Part shown: positions 1-8,100 of the stretch, piece after piece
Numbering within the stretch: position 1 is the stretch's first letter
How the letters are laid out: each line of letters begins with the position of its first letter
NCBI RefSeq assembly: GCF_014646375.1
Contig: NZ_BMNI01000007.1
Span: 99,698-163,697, forward strand
Length of the DNA stretch: 64,000 bases
Source: Nocardioides phosphati
Lineage (GTDB): Bacteria; Actinomycetota; Actinomycetes; Propionibacteriales; Nocardioidaceae
Direction: 5' to 3'
Translations under genes and position numbers: made by a program
The notes under the pieces: generated by a model
Told to the model about the DNA's origin: nothing
The model's input: only the letters and a program-made list of their open reading frames with translations
The model's database searches: none

Positions 1-610
1 CCGGCAGGCCGTCACTGGCGTCGCCGCGCAGCGTCGCGAAGTCGGCGTACTGGCGCGCCTCGACGGCGTACTTCGCCCGCACCCAGGCCTCGTCGACCTT
101 GTCGTGGCGCGACACCCCGCGACCGACGTACAGCACACGCACGCCGGCCGCGTCGTCGACGAGCTGGAAGAGGTCGCGGTCGCCGGTGACGATGTCGACC
201 GGCATGCCGGCGCCGGTGGCCAGCGTGCCGATCACGTCGTCGGCCTCGTACCCGTCAGCGCCGATCACCGCGATGCCGTACGCCGCGAGCACGTCGCGGA
301 TCACCGGCACCTGCACCAGCAGCGGGTCCGGGACCTCCTCGACATCGGGTTCAGCGGTGCGCTCCTCGACCACCCGGTGCGCCTTGTACGTCGGGATGAG
401 GTCGACGCGCCACTGCGGCCGCCAGTCGTTGTCCCAGCAGCAGACGAGGTGCGTGGGGGAGTACTCGTCGACCAGTCGGCTGATGTAGTCGAGCAGCCCG
501 CGCACCGCGTTGACCGGTGTGCCGTCGGGCGCGCGCATCGAGTCAGGGACGCCGAAGAACGCGCGGAAGTAGAGCGAGGCGGTGTCGAGGAGCATCAGGC
601 GCTGGGTCAC
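1..610 (-). CDS. 5'-3' exonuclease, C-terminal part cut by window edge
   Basis: Stand-alone relative of the 5' nuclease domain of DNA polymerase I, which would remove 5' flaps or RNA primers. About 203 residues are visible. Metal-site motifs in order: LLDTASLYFRAFF near the N-terminus, CCWDNDWRPQWR, TYKAHR, GYEADDVIGTLA and VTGDRDLFQLV. The helix-hairpin-helix entry (RGDASDGLPG, family form GDxSDNIPG) is just reached at the edge. Nothing polymerase-like is seen, but the C-terminus lies outside. Start taken as GTG 610; ATG 595 in frame is possible. The family is certain from motifs; the separate identity from PolA is an inference, since the end is missing. Confidence 0.9.
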   Translation of the reverse strand, partial: MTQRLMLLDTASLYFRAFFGVPDSMRAPDGTPVNAVRGLLDYISRLVDEYSPTHLVCCWDNDWRPQWRVDLIPTYKAHRVVEERTAEPDVEEVPDPLLVQVPVIRDVLAAYGIAVIGADGYEADDVIGTLATGAGMPVDIVTGDRDLFQLVDDAAGVRVLYVGRGVSRHDKVDEAWVRAKYAVEARQYADFATLRGDASDGLP

Positions 611-714
611 CCGGGTGATTCTGCCGGACGGCCCGGCATGACGCGTTCTGACCATCTTCGGCAAAGTGCCACGAAATGGCGTCCTTCGCTGTCCGATGTG
701 GGTACCGTCACTCC

Positions 715-1671
715 ATGCGCACCGACTTCGGAGGCGTCTCGCTCCAGTCACAGGCACTCGGCCTGGTGCTCCGACACAGCGCCCGCCGGGTGATCGGAGC
801 ATGGTCGCTCGCGCCCACGCTGCCGTGGCCCTACGCCGTCGTGGACCACCTGGGCCAGCTCCAGCGCAAGGTTCCGGGCACGCGCTTCGCGACGACGGTG
901 GTCGGCGGGTGCCGCGCGCGCATCGTCAGCCCGGCCCGGCCAGTCGCCGGTCGCCACATCCTCTACTTCCACGGCGGCGCGTTCCTGATCGGCGGCTGGC
1001 ACCTGCACGGCGGCCTGCTCTCCCGCATCGCGGCCGCCACCGGCGCCACGATCACCTCGGTGGAGTACCGCCAGCTGCCGAAACACTCGATCGAGCAGTC
1101 GATCCGCGACGGCGTCGCGGCGTACCGCCACCTCCTGGCGCACGGCATTCCCGCCCACGAGATCGTCTTCATGGGCGACTCCGCCGGCGGCTTCCTCACC
1201 TTCACCGTCGCCGACCGCGCCCGCGCCGAGGGCCTGCCCGCGCCGGCCGGCCTCGTGGCCATGTCGCCGCTCGTCGACCTCGACTTCCTCCGTACGCCGC
1301 TGGGCCGGCGTCGCCGCGGTGACCTGCTCTTCGGGCCGCGCGCACTCCAGACCTTCGCGCGGATCGCGGCGGGGCTCCACCCCGACGGCGTCCACACCCC
1401 GATCGACTGCGAGCACGCCAGCCTGCCGCCGGTGCTGCTGCAGATCAGCTCGAGCGAGGCGCTCTACAAGCAGGTCCGCCGGCTCGCGGAGCTGCTCGAG
1501 GCCGCGGGGGTCCCGACGGACCTCCACGTCTGGCCCGGGCAGATCCACGTCTTCCAGGCCGCCTCCATCCTTCCCGAGGCGGCCGAGGCCATCTCCGCAC
1601 TGGCCACCTGGTCGGCCCGGCAGTGGGCCGCAGCGTCGGGGGAGGGCGCCACCCGCGCCGCGTCGGCCTGA
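715..1671 (+). CDS. alpha/beta hydrolase, HSL-type esterase/lipase
   Basis: Predicted carboxylesterase of the hormone-sensitive-lipase family, 318 residues. It shows the oxyanion-hole motif YFHGGAF, the nucleophile elbow GDSAGG with the catalytic Ser, and a late His in GQIHVFQ. The acidic member of the triad is not in a textbook DPLRD motif; SSSEALYKQ occupies that region. ATG 715 is chosen because a -10-like TACCGT (703-708) lies 6 nt upstream, implying a leaderless transcript; an in-frame ATG at 676 would lie upstream of that promoter. No signal peptide, so probably cytosolic. Substrate unknown. It stands alone, divergent from the exonuclease. Confidence 0.88.
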   Translation: MRTDFGGVSLQSQALGLVLRHSARRVIGAWSLAPTLPWPYAVVDHLGQLQRKVPGTRFATTVVGGCRARIVSPARPVAGRHILYFHGGAFLIGGWHLHGGLLSRIAAATGATITSVEYRQLPKHSIEQSIRDGVAAYRHLLAHGIPAHEIVFMGDSAGGFLTFTVADRARAEGLPAPAGLVAMSPLVDLDFLRTPLGRRRRGDLLFGPRALQTFARIAAGLHPDGVHTPIDCEHASLPPVLLQISSSEALYKQVRRLAELLEAAGVPTDLHVWPGQIHVFQAASILPEAAEAISALATWSARQWAAASGEGATRAASA

Positions 1672-2083
1672 GCCCCACGGCGGGCGGTCGGCGTGTCCCC
1701 TCGCGACACGCCGGACGGCAGATGAATCAACAGGAAATGCACGGCAACGAGAGCCCGCGCTGACCTGCAGAAACACCCGTTGTCGCAGGTCAGCGGCGGG
1801 TTGACATCTGCGTTGGGAAGCAGCACATTCGGGCAGTCCGCTCGCGCAGCCGTCGCGATCGAACCATCCGGCAGGCGCCGGGCTCCTCGGGTCCCACCAG
1901 TCCCGCACGAGTCCGACGGCCACCGAATGGGGACCCGCTTCGGGAGCAGACGCGTAGGAACCCGACTCCCTAGACAACTTCCCGTCCGCGACAGCCAGTC
2001 GCGCGTTGGGTGGGCCCGAAGGGTCGGATCACTCCTTCGCCTGCGGAGGGAGGGGTGCGGGGCACGCCGGTAGCATCACCGCC
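1672..2083. other. 412-bp gene-free stretch
   Basis: No convincing gene. Open frames here lack normal codon use and start signals. The stretch 1718-1830 is visibly less GC-rich than its flanks and holds the inverted repeat listed separately. The right end (2071-2083) holds the lnt promoter. Confidence 0.6.
1759..1794. repeat. perfect 10-bp inverted repeat, 16-nt loop
   Basis: Arms GCTGACCTGC (1759-1768) and GCAGGTCAGC (1785-1794) are perfectly complementary. No T-run follows. It could be a weak terminator for the esterase or a dispersed extragenic palindrome. The loop words resemble sequence at 35412-35434. Confidence 0.55.
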
Positions 2084-3604
2084 GTGCCCACCCGCCTCCT
2101 CGTCGCCACGACGGCCGGGGTGGTCACCGCACTGGCCTTCGAGCCGGTGACATGGGCCTGGCTGATGCCAGTCGGGCTCGCGGCCTACTTCCTCGCGGTC
2201 CGCGGCGCGGGCACCGTCCGCGCCGCGGTCGCCGGCGCGGCGTACGGCCTGGGCTTCTTCGGCGCCCACCTCTGGTGGCTGCGCACGCTCGGCGACTCCC
2301 CGTGGATCGCGCTGACGGTCCTGCAGGCGGGCTACCTCGCCGTCCTCGGCGCGGTGCTCGCGCGCCTCGGTCACCGCCGCCACTGGCCGGCCTGGTACGC
2401 CGTGGCGTGGCTCGCGCTCGAGACGGTGCGGTCATCGTTCCCCTTCGGCGGGTTCCCGTGGGGGCGCCTCGGGCTCGGCGTCATCGACACCCCCGTCGCG
2501 GCGTGGCTGCCGTGGATCGGTGTCCCCGGCGCCACGCTCGTCGTCGTCGGCCTCGGTGCCGGCCTCGCGTGGCTCGCGTCCGAGGGACGGGGGAGGGGAG
2601 CGGTCCTCGTCGTCGCGGGAGCCGTGGTGGTGCTGGCGATTCCCGCATGGGTCCAGCCGCCGCGCCACGAGACGGGCGCGGTGACCGTCGCCGTGGTCCA
2701 GGGCGATGTACCGGGCGACGGCACGTTCGTCGCCGCCCACCACTACGAGGTGACCCGGTCGCACTCCGACCTCACGGTGCAGCTGGCCGCCGAGGTCGCG
2801 CGCGGCACGCAGCCAGAGCCCGACCTCGTCCTCTGGCCCGAGAACTCGACCGCCGTCGACCCGTTCCTCGACGCGCGAGTCCACGGATACGTGATCCGCG
2901 CCGTCGACGCGATCCAGCGGCCGATCCTCTTCGGCACGATCACCGAGGACCCCCACGACGCGACGAAGGTCCTCAACCAGGGCATCGTCCTGGACCCCGT
3001 CACGGGCGTGGGGGACCGCTACGTGAAGGCGCACCCGGTGCCGTTCGGCGAGTTCGTTCCGTGGCGCGGGCTGTTCGGCACCCGCTTCACCGAGGACCTC
3101 GGGCTGGTCCGGCGCAACATGGTCGCCGGCACGACCAGGACCCCGCTGACCATCGACGGCACACGCATCGCCGACGCGATCTGCTTCGACGTCGCGTTCG
3201 GCGACACGCTCGGGCCGCAGGTCCGTGACGGTGCCCGGCTCGCGGTCGTGCAGACCTCCAACGCGACGTTCATCAACACCCGGCAGGTCGACCAGCAGTT
3301 CGCGATCACGCGGGTGCGGGCCCGCGAGCTCGGGCGCACGATCGCCGTCTCCTCCACCAACGGCCGCACCGCCATCATCGACGCCGACGGGCGGGTCGTC
3401 GACACCGCCCAGACCCGCACCAGACAGGTCCTCGTGGACCGCCTCACGCTCTACGACAGCCGTCCTCCCTCGCTCTGGATCGGTCCCGTCCTCGGTCCCG
3501 TCGCCGTCACGTCCACGGTGCTTGGCCTCGCGTTCAGCATCCACACGTATCGTCGACAGCGTCGGGAGGCAGAACGGCGTGAGCGAACAGAGGGAGTGCA
3601 CTGA
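2084..3604 (+). CDS. lnt: apolipoprotein N-acyltransferase
   Basis: Transfers an acyl chain from phospholipid to the N-terminal Cys of lipoproteins in the membrane. 506 residues: N-terminal half with about six hydrophobic segments, then a nitrilase domain. The catalytic triad is visible: Glu253 in VLWPENS, Lys315 in YVKAHPVPFGEF, Cys367 in ICFDVAF. A last membrane segment (WIGPVLGPVAVTSTVLGLAF) precedes a basic tail. GTG 2084 is chosen because TAGCAT (2071-2076) sits 7 nt upstream, fitting a leaderless promoter; an upstream in-frame extension to 2006 would include that promoter. Followed directly by ppm1. In M. tuberculosis the two activities are fused in one protein (Ppm1), so this is the split form. 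Confidence 0.93.
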   Translation: MPTRLLVATTAGVVTALAFEPVTWAWLMPVGLAAYFLAVRGAGTVRAAVAGAAYGLGFFGAHLWWLRTLGDSPWIALTVLQAGYLAVLGAVLARLGHRRHWPAWYAVAWLALETVRSSFPFGGFPWGRLGLGVIDTPVAAWLPWIGVPGATLVVVGLGAGLAWLASEGRGRGAVLVVAGAVVVLAIPAWVQPPRHETGAVTVAVVQGDVPGDGTFVAAHHYEVTRSHSDLTVQLAAEVARGTQPEPDLVLWPENSTAVDPFLDARVHGYVIRAVDAIQRPILFGTITEDPHDATKVLNQGIVLDPVTGVGDRYVKAHPVPFGEFVPWRGLFGTRFTEDLGLVRRNMVAGTTRTPLTIDGTRIADAICFDVAFGDTLGPQVRDGARLAVVQTSNATFINTRQVDQQFAITRVRARELGRTIAVSSTNGRTAIIDADGRVVDTAQTRTRQVLVDRLTLYDSRPPSLWIGPVLGPVAVTSTVLGLAFSIHTYRRQRREAERRERTEGVH

Positions 3605-3605
3605 C

Positions 3606-4361
3606 GTGGAGGGCGCACTGGGCCGCACCGTGATGGTGGTGCCCACCTACAACGAGGCGGAGAACCTCGCCTGGATCGTCGAGCGGCTGCGCCGCGCCGA
3701 GCCCGAGGTCGACGTGATGATCGTCGACGACGGCTCGCCCGACGGCACCGGAGAGATCGCCGACGGCCTGGCCGCGGCGGACCCCCAGGTGCAGGTCGTG
3801 CACCGCAGCGAGAAGGCCGGCCTCGGGGCGGCGTACCTCCACGGCTTCCGGGTCGCGCTCGCCCAGGGCTACGACGTCATCGGCGAGATGGACGCCGACG
3901 GCTCGCACCAGCCGGAGCAGCTCTACCGCCTGCGCTCGGCTTTGCTCGACGCCGACCTCGTCATCGGGTCGCGCTACGTCCCCGGCGGCTCCGTGGTCAA
4001 CTGGCCGCTCTTCCGCCGGCTCCTCTCGGCGCTCGGCAACCTCTACGTGCGGCTGCTGCTCGGCATGAAGGTGCGCGACTCGACGGCGGGCTACCGCCTC
4101 TTCCGGCGTACGACGCTGGAGAAGATCGACATCGGCTCCGTCAACGTGACCGGCTACGTCTTCCAGACCGACATGGCCTGGCGCACGGTGCAGGCCGGCC
4201 TGACCGTGCGCGAGGTGCCGATCGAGTTCGTCGAGCGCGTGCGCGGCGACTCGAAGATGAGCAGCGACGTGGCGATCGAGTCACTGCAGCGGATCACCTG
4301 GTGGGGCCTGCGGCAGCGCACCTCCCGCGTGCTCGGCGCCTTGCGGCCCGTGCGACGCTGA
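3606..4361 (+). CDS. ppm1: polyprenol-phosphate mannosyltransferase (DPM synthase-like)
   Basis: GT2-family enzyme expected to make polyprenol-phosphate-mannose from GDP-mannose, the donor for lipoglycan and protein mannosylation. 251 residues. Motifs: VVPTYNEAENL, nucleotide-binding VDDGSPDGT, metal-binding EMDADGSHQPEQL, and GSRYVPGG. No C-terminal membrane domain, as in the soluble actinobacterial catalytic subunit. Starts 1 nt after the lnt stop at GTG 3606 with GGGAG upstream. GTG 3579, inside lnt and 9 nt after GGGAGG (3564-3569), is an equally good in-frame start adding nine residues. Overlap or abutment implies co-translation with Lnt, whose membrane domain may anchor it. Confidence 0.9.
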   Translation: MEGALGRTVMVVPTYNEAENLAWIVERLRRAEPEVDVMIVDDGSPDGTGEIADGLAAADPQVQVVHRSEKAGLGAAYLHGFRVALAQGYDVIGEMDADGSHQPEQLYRLRSALLDADLVIGSRYVPGGSVVNWPLFRRLLSALGNLYVRLLLGMKVRDSTAGYRLFRRTTLEKIDIGSVNVTGYVFQTDMAWRTVQAGLTVREVPIEFVERVRGDSKMSSDVAIESLQRITWWGLRQRTSRVLGALRPVRR

Positions 4362-4365
4362 AGGG

Positions 4366-4899
4366 GTGACCTCTTCCGTACGCCGTGTCCCCGGCTGGCT
4401 GCTCGCCCTTCTCTTCATCGGCGTGCCGCTGCTGGAGCTGATCGTGATCGTGCGGGTCGGGCAGACGATCGGCGTCGGCTGGACGATCCTGCTGCTGATC
4501 GCCGACAGCCTCTTCGGGGCCTGGCTCCTCAAGCGCGAAGGATCCCGCGCCCTGGCCGCACTCGGCGCCGCGTTCTCGTCCGGCCGGATGCCCGCCCGCG
4601 AGATCGCCGACGGCATGCTGATCCTGGTCGGCGGCGTGCTGATGCTAACGCCCGGCTTCCTCTCCGACGTCCTCGGCTTCCTCTGCATCCTGCCGATGAC
4701 GCGCCCGCTCGCGCGCGGCCTGCTGACGCGGTTCGTCGCGGCCCGCCTCGTGGTGCTGCCCGGCGGTGGCTTCGGTGGCGGTGGCTTCCCCGGTGGCTTC
4801 CCGGGCGGCGGGTTCCCCGGCGTACCTCCCGGAAATGGACCGCGACCCCGCCCCGAGGGCCACGGTGACGTGGTCCAGGGCGAGGTCGTGGAGGACTGA
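4366..4899 (+). CDS. fxsA: FxsA family membrane protein
   Basis: 177-residue membrane protein of the FxsA family, known in E. coli for relieving exclusion of phage T7; its cellular job is unclear. Three to four hydrophobic segments: WLLALLFIGVPLLELIVIV, GVGWTILLLIADSLFGAWLL, and the block ILVGGVLMLTPGFLSDVLGFLCILP with the family's LTPGFLSD signature. The C-terminal 45 residues are a Gly/Pro/Phe-rich tail (repeats like GGGFPGG) probably in the cytosol. Starts 4 nt after ppm1, so third gene of the lnt-ppm1-fxsA unit. Convergent with rbpA, 19 bp away. Confidence 0.88.
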   Translation: MTSSVRRVPGWLLALLFIGVPLLELIVIVRVGQTIGVGWTILLLIADSLFGAWLLKREGSRALAALGAAFSSGRMPAREIADGMLILVGGVLMLTPGFLSDVLGFLCILPMTRPLARGLLTRFVAARLVVLPGGGFGGGGFPGGFPGGGFPGVPPGNGPRPRPEGHGDVVQGEVVED

Positions 4900-4918
4900 C
4901 GCAGGGGTCAGTCAGCGG

Positions 4919-5305
4919 TCACGCGTTGGCCTTCTTCTTGGCCTTGCTCGGGCGGTGCAGGTGCGCGGGGCCGATCTCGCCGCCACGGAGCAGCTCGAGC
5001 CGCTCGGTGAGGATGTCCTCGAGCTCCTCGACGGATCGGCGCTCGAGCAGCATGTCCCAGTGGGTGCGGACCGGCTTCTCGGCCTTCTCCTCGGGGAGGA
5101 TGCCGGCAGCGCTCAGGGCGACGGTGCCGCAGCGCGGACACTCCCACTGCGCCGGGATGTCGGCCTCGACGGACATCGTGATCTCGAAGAAGTGGCCCTG
5201 CGGGCAGTTGTAGCCGACCTGCTGCCGGGCCGCGAACTCGATCCCGCGCTCGTCCTCGAAGCTCTGGCCTCCAAGACGAGCTCCACGCAGTGTGCGCTCT
5301 GCCAT
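4919..5305 (-). CDS. rbpA: RNA polymerase-binding protein RbpA
   Basis: Actinobacterial transcription factor that binds RNA polymerase and sigma-A-type factors and stabilises the open complex. 128 residues starting MAERTLRGARLG, typical of the family: a flexible N-terminus, a central zinc-binding core with NCPQGHFFEI and WECPRCG, then the sigma-interacting helix (RTHWDMLLERRSVEELEDIL) and a Lys-rich end. ATG 5305 follows GGAGG by 4-6 nt. Upstream lies a SigR-type promoter (5412-5438), so the gene is probably induced by thiol-oxidative stress, as known for Streptomyces rbpA. Confidence 0.95.
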   Translation of the reverse strand: MAERTLRGARLGGQSFEDERGIEFAARQQVGYNCPQGHFFEITMSVEADIPAQWECPRCGTVALSAAGILPEEKAEKPVRTHWDMLLERRSVEELEDILTERLELLRGGEIGPAHLHRPSKAKKKANA

Positions 5306-5411
5306 TGCTACCTCCGGATTGACGTCGGGTGATGAGGGTCTCGGTGATGGGACGGACGGGTCGTGGTCCCATGACGCGAGCAGGAGACACCTGATGGTGT
5401 CGTTCTCCTCC

Positions 5412-5438
5412 AACGTACGCGCACGCGCAAGGATTCCC
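5412..5438 (-). promoter_or_regulatory. SigR-type promoter of rbpA
   Basis: On the minus strand GGGAAT (5438-5433), 18 nt, then GTT (5414-5412). This equals the sigma-R/SigH thiol-stress consensus GGAAT-N18-GTT. It gives an rbpA leader of about 100 nt, containing a small hairpin at 5386-5401 (GACACC-TGAT-GGTGTC). Confidence 0.7.
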
Positions 5439-5441
5439 TGC

Positions 5442-6773
5442 TCAGGAGTTGCCGGCCTCACGCATGCCGCGGGCCGTGTCGACCCGCAGCAGGAGGCCGC
5501 CACCGAGCACGAAGAAGACGATCAACGCGAAGATCGCCGGCCGGTAGGACCCACTCAACTGGTAGACGAGGCCGAAGGTCAGCGTGCCGAACCACGACGT
5601 GCCGCGGTCCATCGCGTGGTACAGGCTGAAGTACTCCGCCTCCTTGCCCCGCGGGATGAAGAGCGAGAAGTACGACCGGGCCAGCGCCTGCGTGCCACCG
5701 AGCACGATGCCGATGGCGACGCCGAGCACGAGGAAGGGCAGGACCTGCTCCTTCGGCACGATGAGCGCGACGGTGACGATCGCCATCCAGCCTCCCAGTC
5801 CGGTGAGGATGACGTGCTTCGCGCCGTAGCGGGCAGCAGCGCGCCCGAAGGCGAGGGCGCCGAGCATCGCGACCAGCTGCACGAGCAGGTAGGTCCCCAG
5901 CACGAAGCCCTCGTCGAAGCCGAGCTCCTCGGTGCCGTAGATCGACGCGGAGCCGATGACCGTCTGGATGCCGTCGTTGAAGAAGAGGTAGGCGACCAGG
6001 AAGGTCAGCGCGACGGGGTAGTTGCGCAGGTCGCGGAGGGTCGCCCAGAGCTGGCCGAAGGAGCGCGCCAGCAGCCCGCCGGCCACCTGCTCGACCGCGG
6101 CCGGCTCGTGCCGCCTGATGCCGCGCCACGGGACCACGATGAACGCCGCCCACCAGACCGCGGCGGACAGCAGCGAGAGCCGGACCGCCAGCTCCTTGTC
6201 GATCCCGATGGCGCCGGGGAAGCTGACCACCAGGAAGTTGACCGCGAGCAGGAGGCCTCCGCCGGCGTACCCCCAGGCCCACCCGACCGACGAGACGCGG
6301 TCGCGCTCGGCCTCGGTGGAGATCAGCGGGAGGATCGAGTCGCCGACGACGACAGCGCAGCCGGCGCACAGGTTCGCGACGATGAACATGACGCTGCCGA
6401 AGGCCCAGTTGTCGCCGGTCATGAAGAAGAGCAGTCCGGACGCGAGCGCGCCGGCCCAGGCGAAGCCCGCCATCAGGTCGGGCTTGCGGGCGGTGCGATC
6501 GGCGACGGCCCCGATCAGCGGGTAGAAGAGCGCGCTCATCAGGGTCGACAACGTGATGACGTACGACGGCAGCGACCCGGGCGCGATCGCCAGCCCCAGC
6601 ACGTGCAGCCGCCCGCGCTCGCCGGCGGCGTTCTCCGCGATCGAGATCAGGTACGGCGCGAACAGCACGCCCGCGACCGTGGTCTGGAACGCCGACGTGG
6701 CCCAGTCGATGACGTACCAGGCCCGCTGCTCGCGGGCCCGGTTGAGCGGCTCGAGGTCGGCGATCGTCGTCAT
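5442..6773 (-). CDS. MFS transporter, Atg22/UMF1-like
   Basis: 443-residue major-facilitator protein with about 12 hydrophobic segments. It resembles the vacuole-effluxer Atg22-like group: N-terminal WYVIDWATSAFQTTVAGVLFAPYL, GAVADRTARKPDLM between TM2 and TM3, and LGGTQALARSYFSLFIPRGKEAEYF in the second half, a signature of this group. Substrate not predictable. ATG 6773 overlaps the stop of the upstream GDPD gene by 4 bp (ATGA), so the two are co-translated. The pairing suggests, but does not prove, export or uptake linked to glycerophosphodiester turnover. Confidence 0.88.
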   Translation of the reverse strand: MTTIADLEPLNRAREQRAWYVIDWATSAFQTTVAGVLFAPYLISIAENAAGERGRLHVLGLAIAPGSLPSYVITLSTLMSALFYPLIGAVADRTARKPDLMAGFAWAGALASGLLFFMTGDNWAFGSVMFIVANLCAGCAVVVGDSILPLISTEAERDRVSSVGWAWGYAGGGLLLAVNFLVVSFPGAIGIDKELAVRLSLLSAAVWWAAFIVVPWRGIRRHEPAAVEQVAGGLLARSFGQLWATLRDLRNYPVALTFLVAYLFFNDGIQTVIGSASIYGTEELGFDEGFVLGTYLLVQLVAMLGALAFGRAAARYGAKHVILTGLGGWMAIVTVALIVPKEQVLPFLVLGVAIGIVLGGTQALARSYFSLFIPRGKEAEYFSLYHAMDRGTSWFGTLTFGLVYQLSGSYRPAIFALIVFFVLGGGLLLRVDTARGMREAGNS

Positions 6774-7570
6774 GAGGCGTCCTGGTCGTCGACGGCGGGC
6801 TCGTCGTGATGGTCGTCCTGGTCGTGGGGCCACAGCCCCAGGTCGGTGAGCACGTCGCGCAGGACGTCGGTGCGGTCGGTGAAGATGCCGTCGATGCCCA
6901 TGGCGTGGAGGCGGCGGATCTCGGCCTCGTCGTCGACCACCCACACGTGGACCTCGGCGCCGGCGGCGTGCGCCTTCCGGACCAGCCGCGGCGTCACGAC
7001 CTTGATGAACCGGCGGTGCCGCACGGGCACCTGCAGCGCGGCGGGCCGGCCACCGAGGAGGCGCGTGAGGAGCGGCCCGCCCGGCACCAGGAGGTACGCC
7101 GCGATCTCGAGCGGGTGCGCCGACGTCGGCACGCTGCCCCCGGTCAGGCGCCGGAACTCGCGGAGCGCGGCGGGGGAGAAGGAGCCGACCATCACCCGGT
7201 CCTGCAGGCCCCGCTCGGTCACGAACCGCGCCAGCGGGGCCGCGGCCGCACGCGCCTTGATGTCGATGTTGAAGCTCGCCTGCGGGAACGCGTCGACCAG
7301 CTCCTCGAGCGTGGGCACCGGCTCGCGGCCGCCGACGCGTGCGGCCTGCACCTCGGCGTACGTCAGGTCGGCGATGGCACCGGTGAGGTCCGTGACGCGG
7401 TCGAGACGGGGGTCGTGGAAGGCGAGGAGGACGCCGTCGCGGGTGACGTGGACGTCGGTCTCGAGGTGCCGGTAGCCCAGGGCGACGGCGTGCCGGAAGG
7501 CCGCCATCGTGTTCTCCAGGCCCTCGAGCTCGGGGTGGCGGGCACCCCCGCGGTGCGCGAACGGGATCAT
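6770..7570 (-). CDS. glycerophosphodiester phosphodiesterase
   Basis: Hydrolyses glycerophosphodiesters to glycerol-3-phosphate and an alcohol. 266 residues in a single GDPD TIM-barrel: HRGG with GLENTMAAF at the N-terminus, ETDVHVTRDGVLLAFHD carrying the metal-binding Glu/Asp and catalytic His, FNIDIK, and the C-terminal VHVWVVDDEAEIRRLHAMGIDGIFTD. No signal peptide, so cytosolic. The extreme C-terminus is a charged Asp/His tail (DQDDHHDEPAVDDQDAS), an oddity. First gene of a two-gene unit with the MFS protein. ATG 7570 opens directly on the conserved MIPFAHRGG. Confidence 0.93.
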   Translation of the reverse strand: MIPFAHRGGARHPELEGLENTMAAFRHAVALGYRHLETDVHVTRDGVLLAFHDPRLDRVTDLTGAIADLTYAEVQAARVGGREPVPTLEELVDAFPQASFNIDIKARAAAAPLARFVTERGLQDRVMVGSFSPAALREFRRLTGGSVPTSAHPLEIAAYLLVPGGPLLTRLLGGRPAALQVPVRHRRFIKVVTPRLVRKAHAAGAEVHVWVVDDEAEIRRLHAMGIDGIFTDRTDVLRDVLTDLGLWPHDQDDHHDEPAVDDQDAS

Positions 7571-7651
7571 GCAGCCATCGTGGCAAAGATCCGGTCACGC
7601 CACATGGTGCGACCTGCTCACAAGGGGGCTCCGGAGGAGTACCTTCGGGCC

Positions 7652-7918
7652 ATGGATGAGGAGTCGATGGCCTGTCCGCGCTGCGGGGCCGAGATGGTGG
7701 AGCGCGGCGTCGGCCGCCTCGAGGTGAGGCAGTGTCCCGAGGGCCACGGCATCTTCCTGCAGCGGATCGACCTCACCGCGATGATCGAGGCCGAACGCGC
7801 GTGGCACGAGTCCGACGGCCGCCACACGATGGCGATCCCGCGGATCACCGCGGGCATGACCGCCCCGCCGCCGAAGCCGCCGCGCGCTCCCGCCTGGATC
7901 GCCACGCTCTTCGACTGA
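7652..7918 (+). CDS. small zinc-ribbon protein (TFIIB-type)
   Basis: 88 residues. The N-terminal CPRC-x(18)-CPEGHG pattern is a zinc ribbon of the type annotated as 'TFIIB-type zinc finger', then an acidic/aromatic helix (LTAMIEAERAWHES) and a Pro-rich C-terminus (TAPPPKPPRAPAW). Function unknown; homologues are common in actinobacteria. ATG 7652 has GGAGGAG (7632-7638) upstream at a long spacing. Divergent from the GDPD gene. A strong hairpin follows at 7936-7968. Confidence 0.8.
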   Translation: MDEESMACPRCGAEMVERGVGRLEVRQCPEGHGIFLQRIDLTAMIEAERAWHESDGRHTMAIPRITAGMTAPPPKPPRAPAWIATLFD

Positions 7919-7935
7919 CCACCCCCTGAACCGCG

Positions 7936-7968
7936 CGAGCCCGCCACGACCATGTCGCGGCGGGCTCG
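7936..7968. terminator. bidirectional hairpin between zinc-ribbon gene and murA-like gene
   Basis: Outer arms CGAGCCCGCC (7936-7945) and GGCGGGCTCG (7959-7968), one mismatch, inner CGAC/GTCG and a 3-nt loop. No T-run, as usual for GC-rich actinobacteria. It sits between convergent genes. Confidence 0.75.
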
Positions 7969-7995
7969 TCGTACGTCTGGGTCAGATGTCCCCGA

Positions 7996-8100
7996 TCAGA
8001 TGTCGCGGCGCCGGACTTGCGACACGTCTTGCGGGGCTCGCCTCCGCAACACCTGGCTGCGCTCGGCGTGGCTCCGGCTCACTCCTCAGATGTCGCGGAA
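7996..8100. repeat. duplicated 3' tail of the murA-like gene
   Basis: The last codons of the murA-like gene (CAGATGTCGCGG on the plus strand, 8087-8098) recur at 7996-8007, just downstream. The intervening DNA (8008-8085) is non-coding and has short imperfect repeats such as CTCGCCTCCGC and GGCTCCGGCTC. Confidence 0.5.

Noticed and set aside
1780..2073. 97-codon plus-strand frame in the gap before lnt
   Set aside because: Arg/Ser-rich with poor third-position pattern, no ribosome-binding site, and it overlaps the lnt promoter.
5442..7598. Continuous minus-strand frame that looks like a GDPD-region/MFS fusion
   Set aside because: The upstream part is the GDPD gene read in the wrong frame; the MFS ATG overlaps the GDPD stop, so they are two genes.
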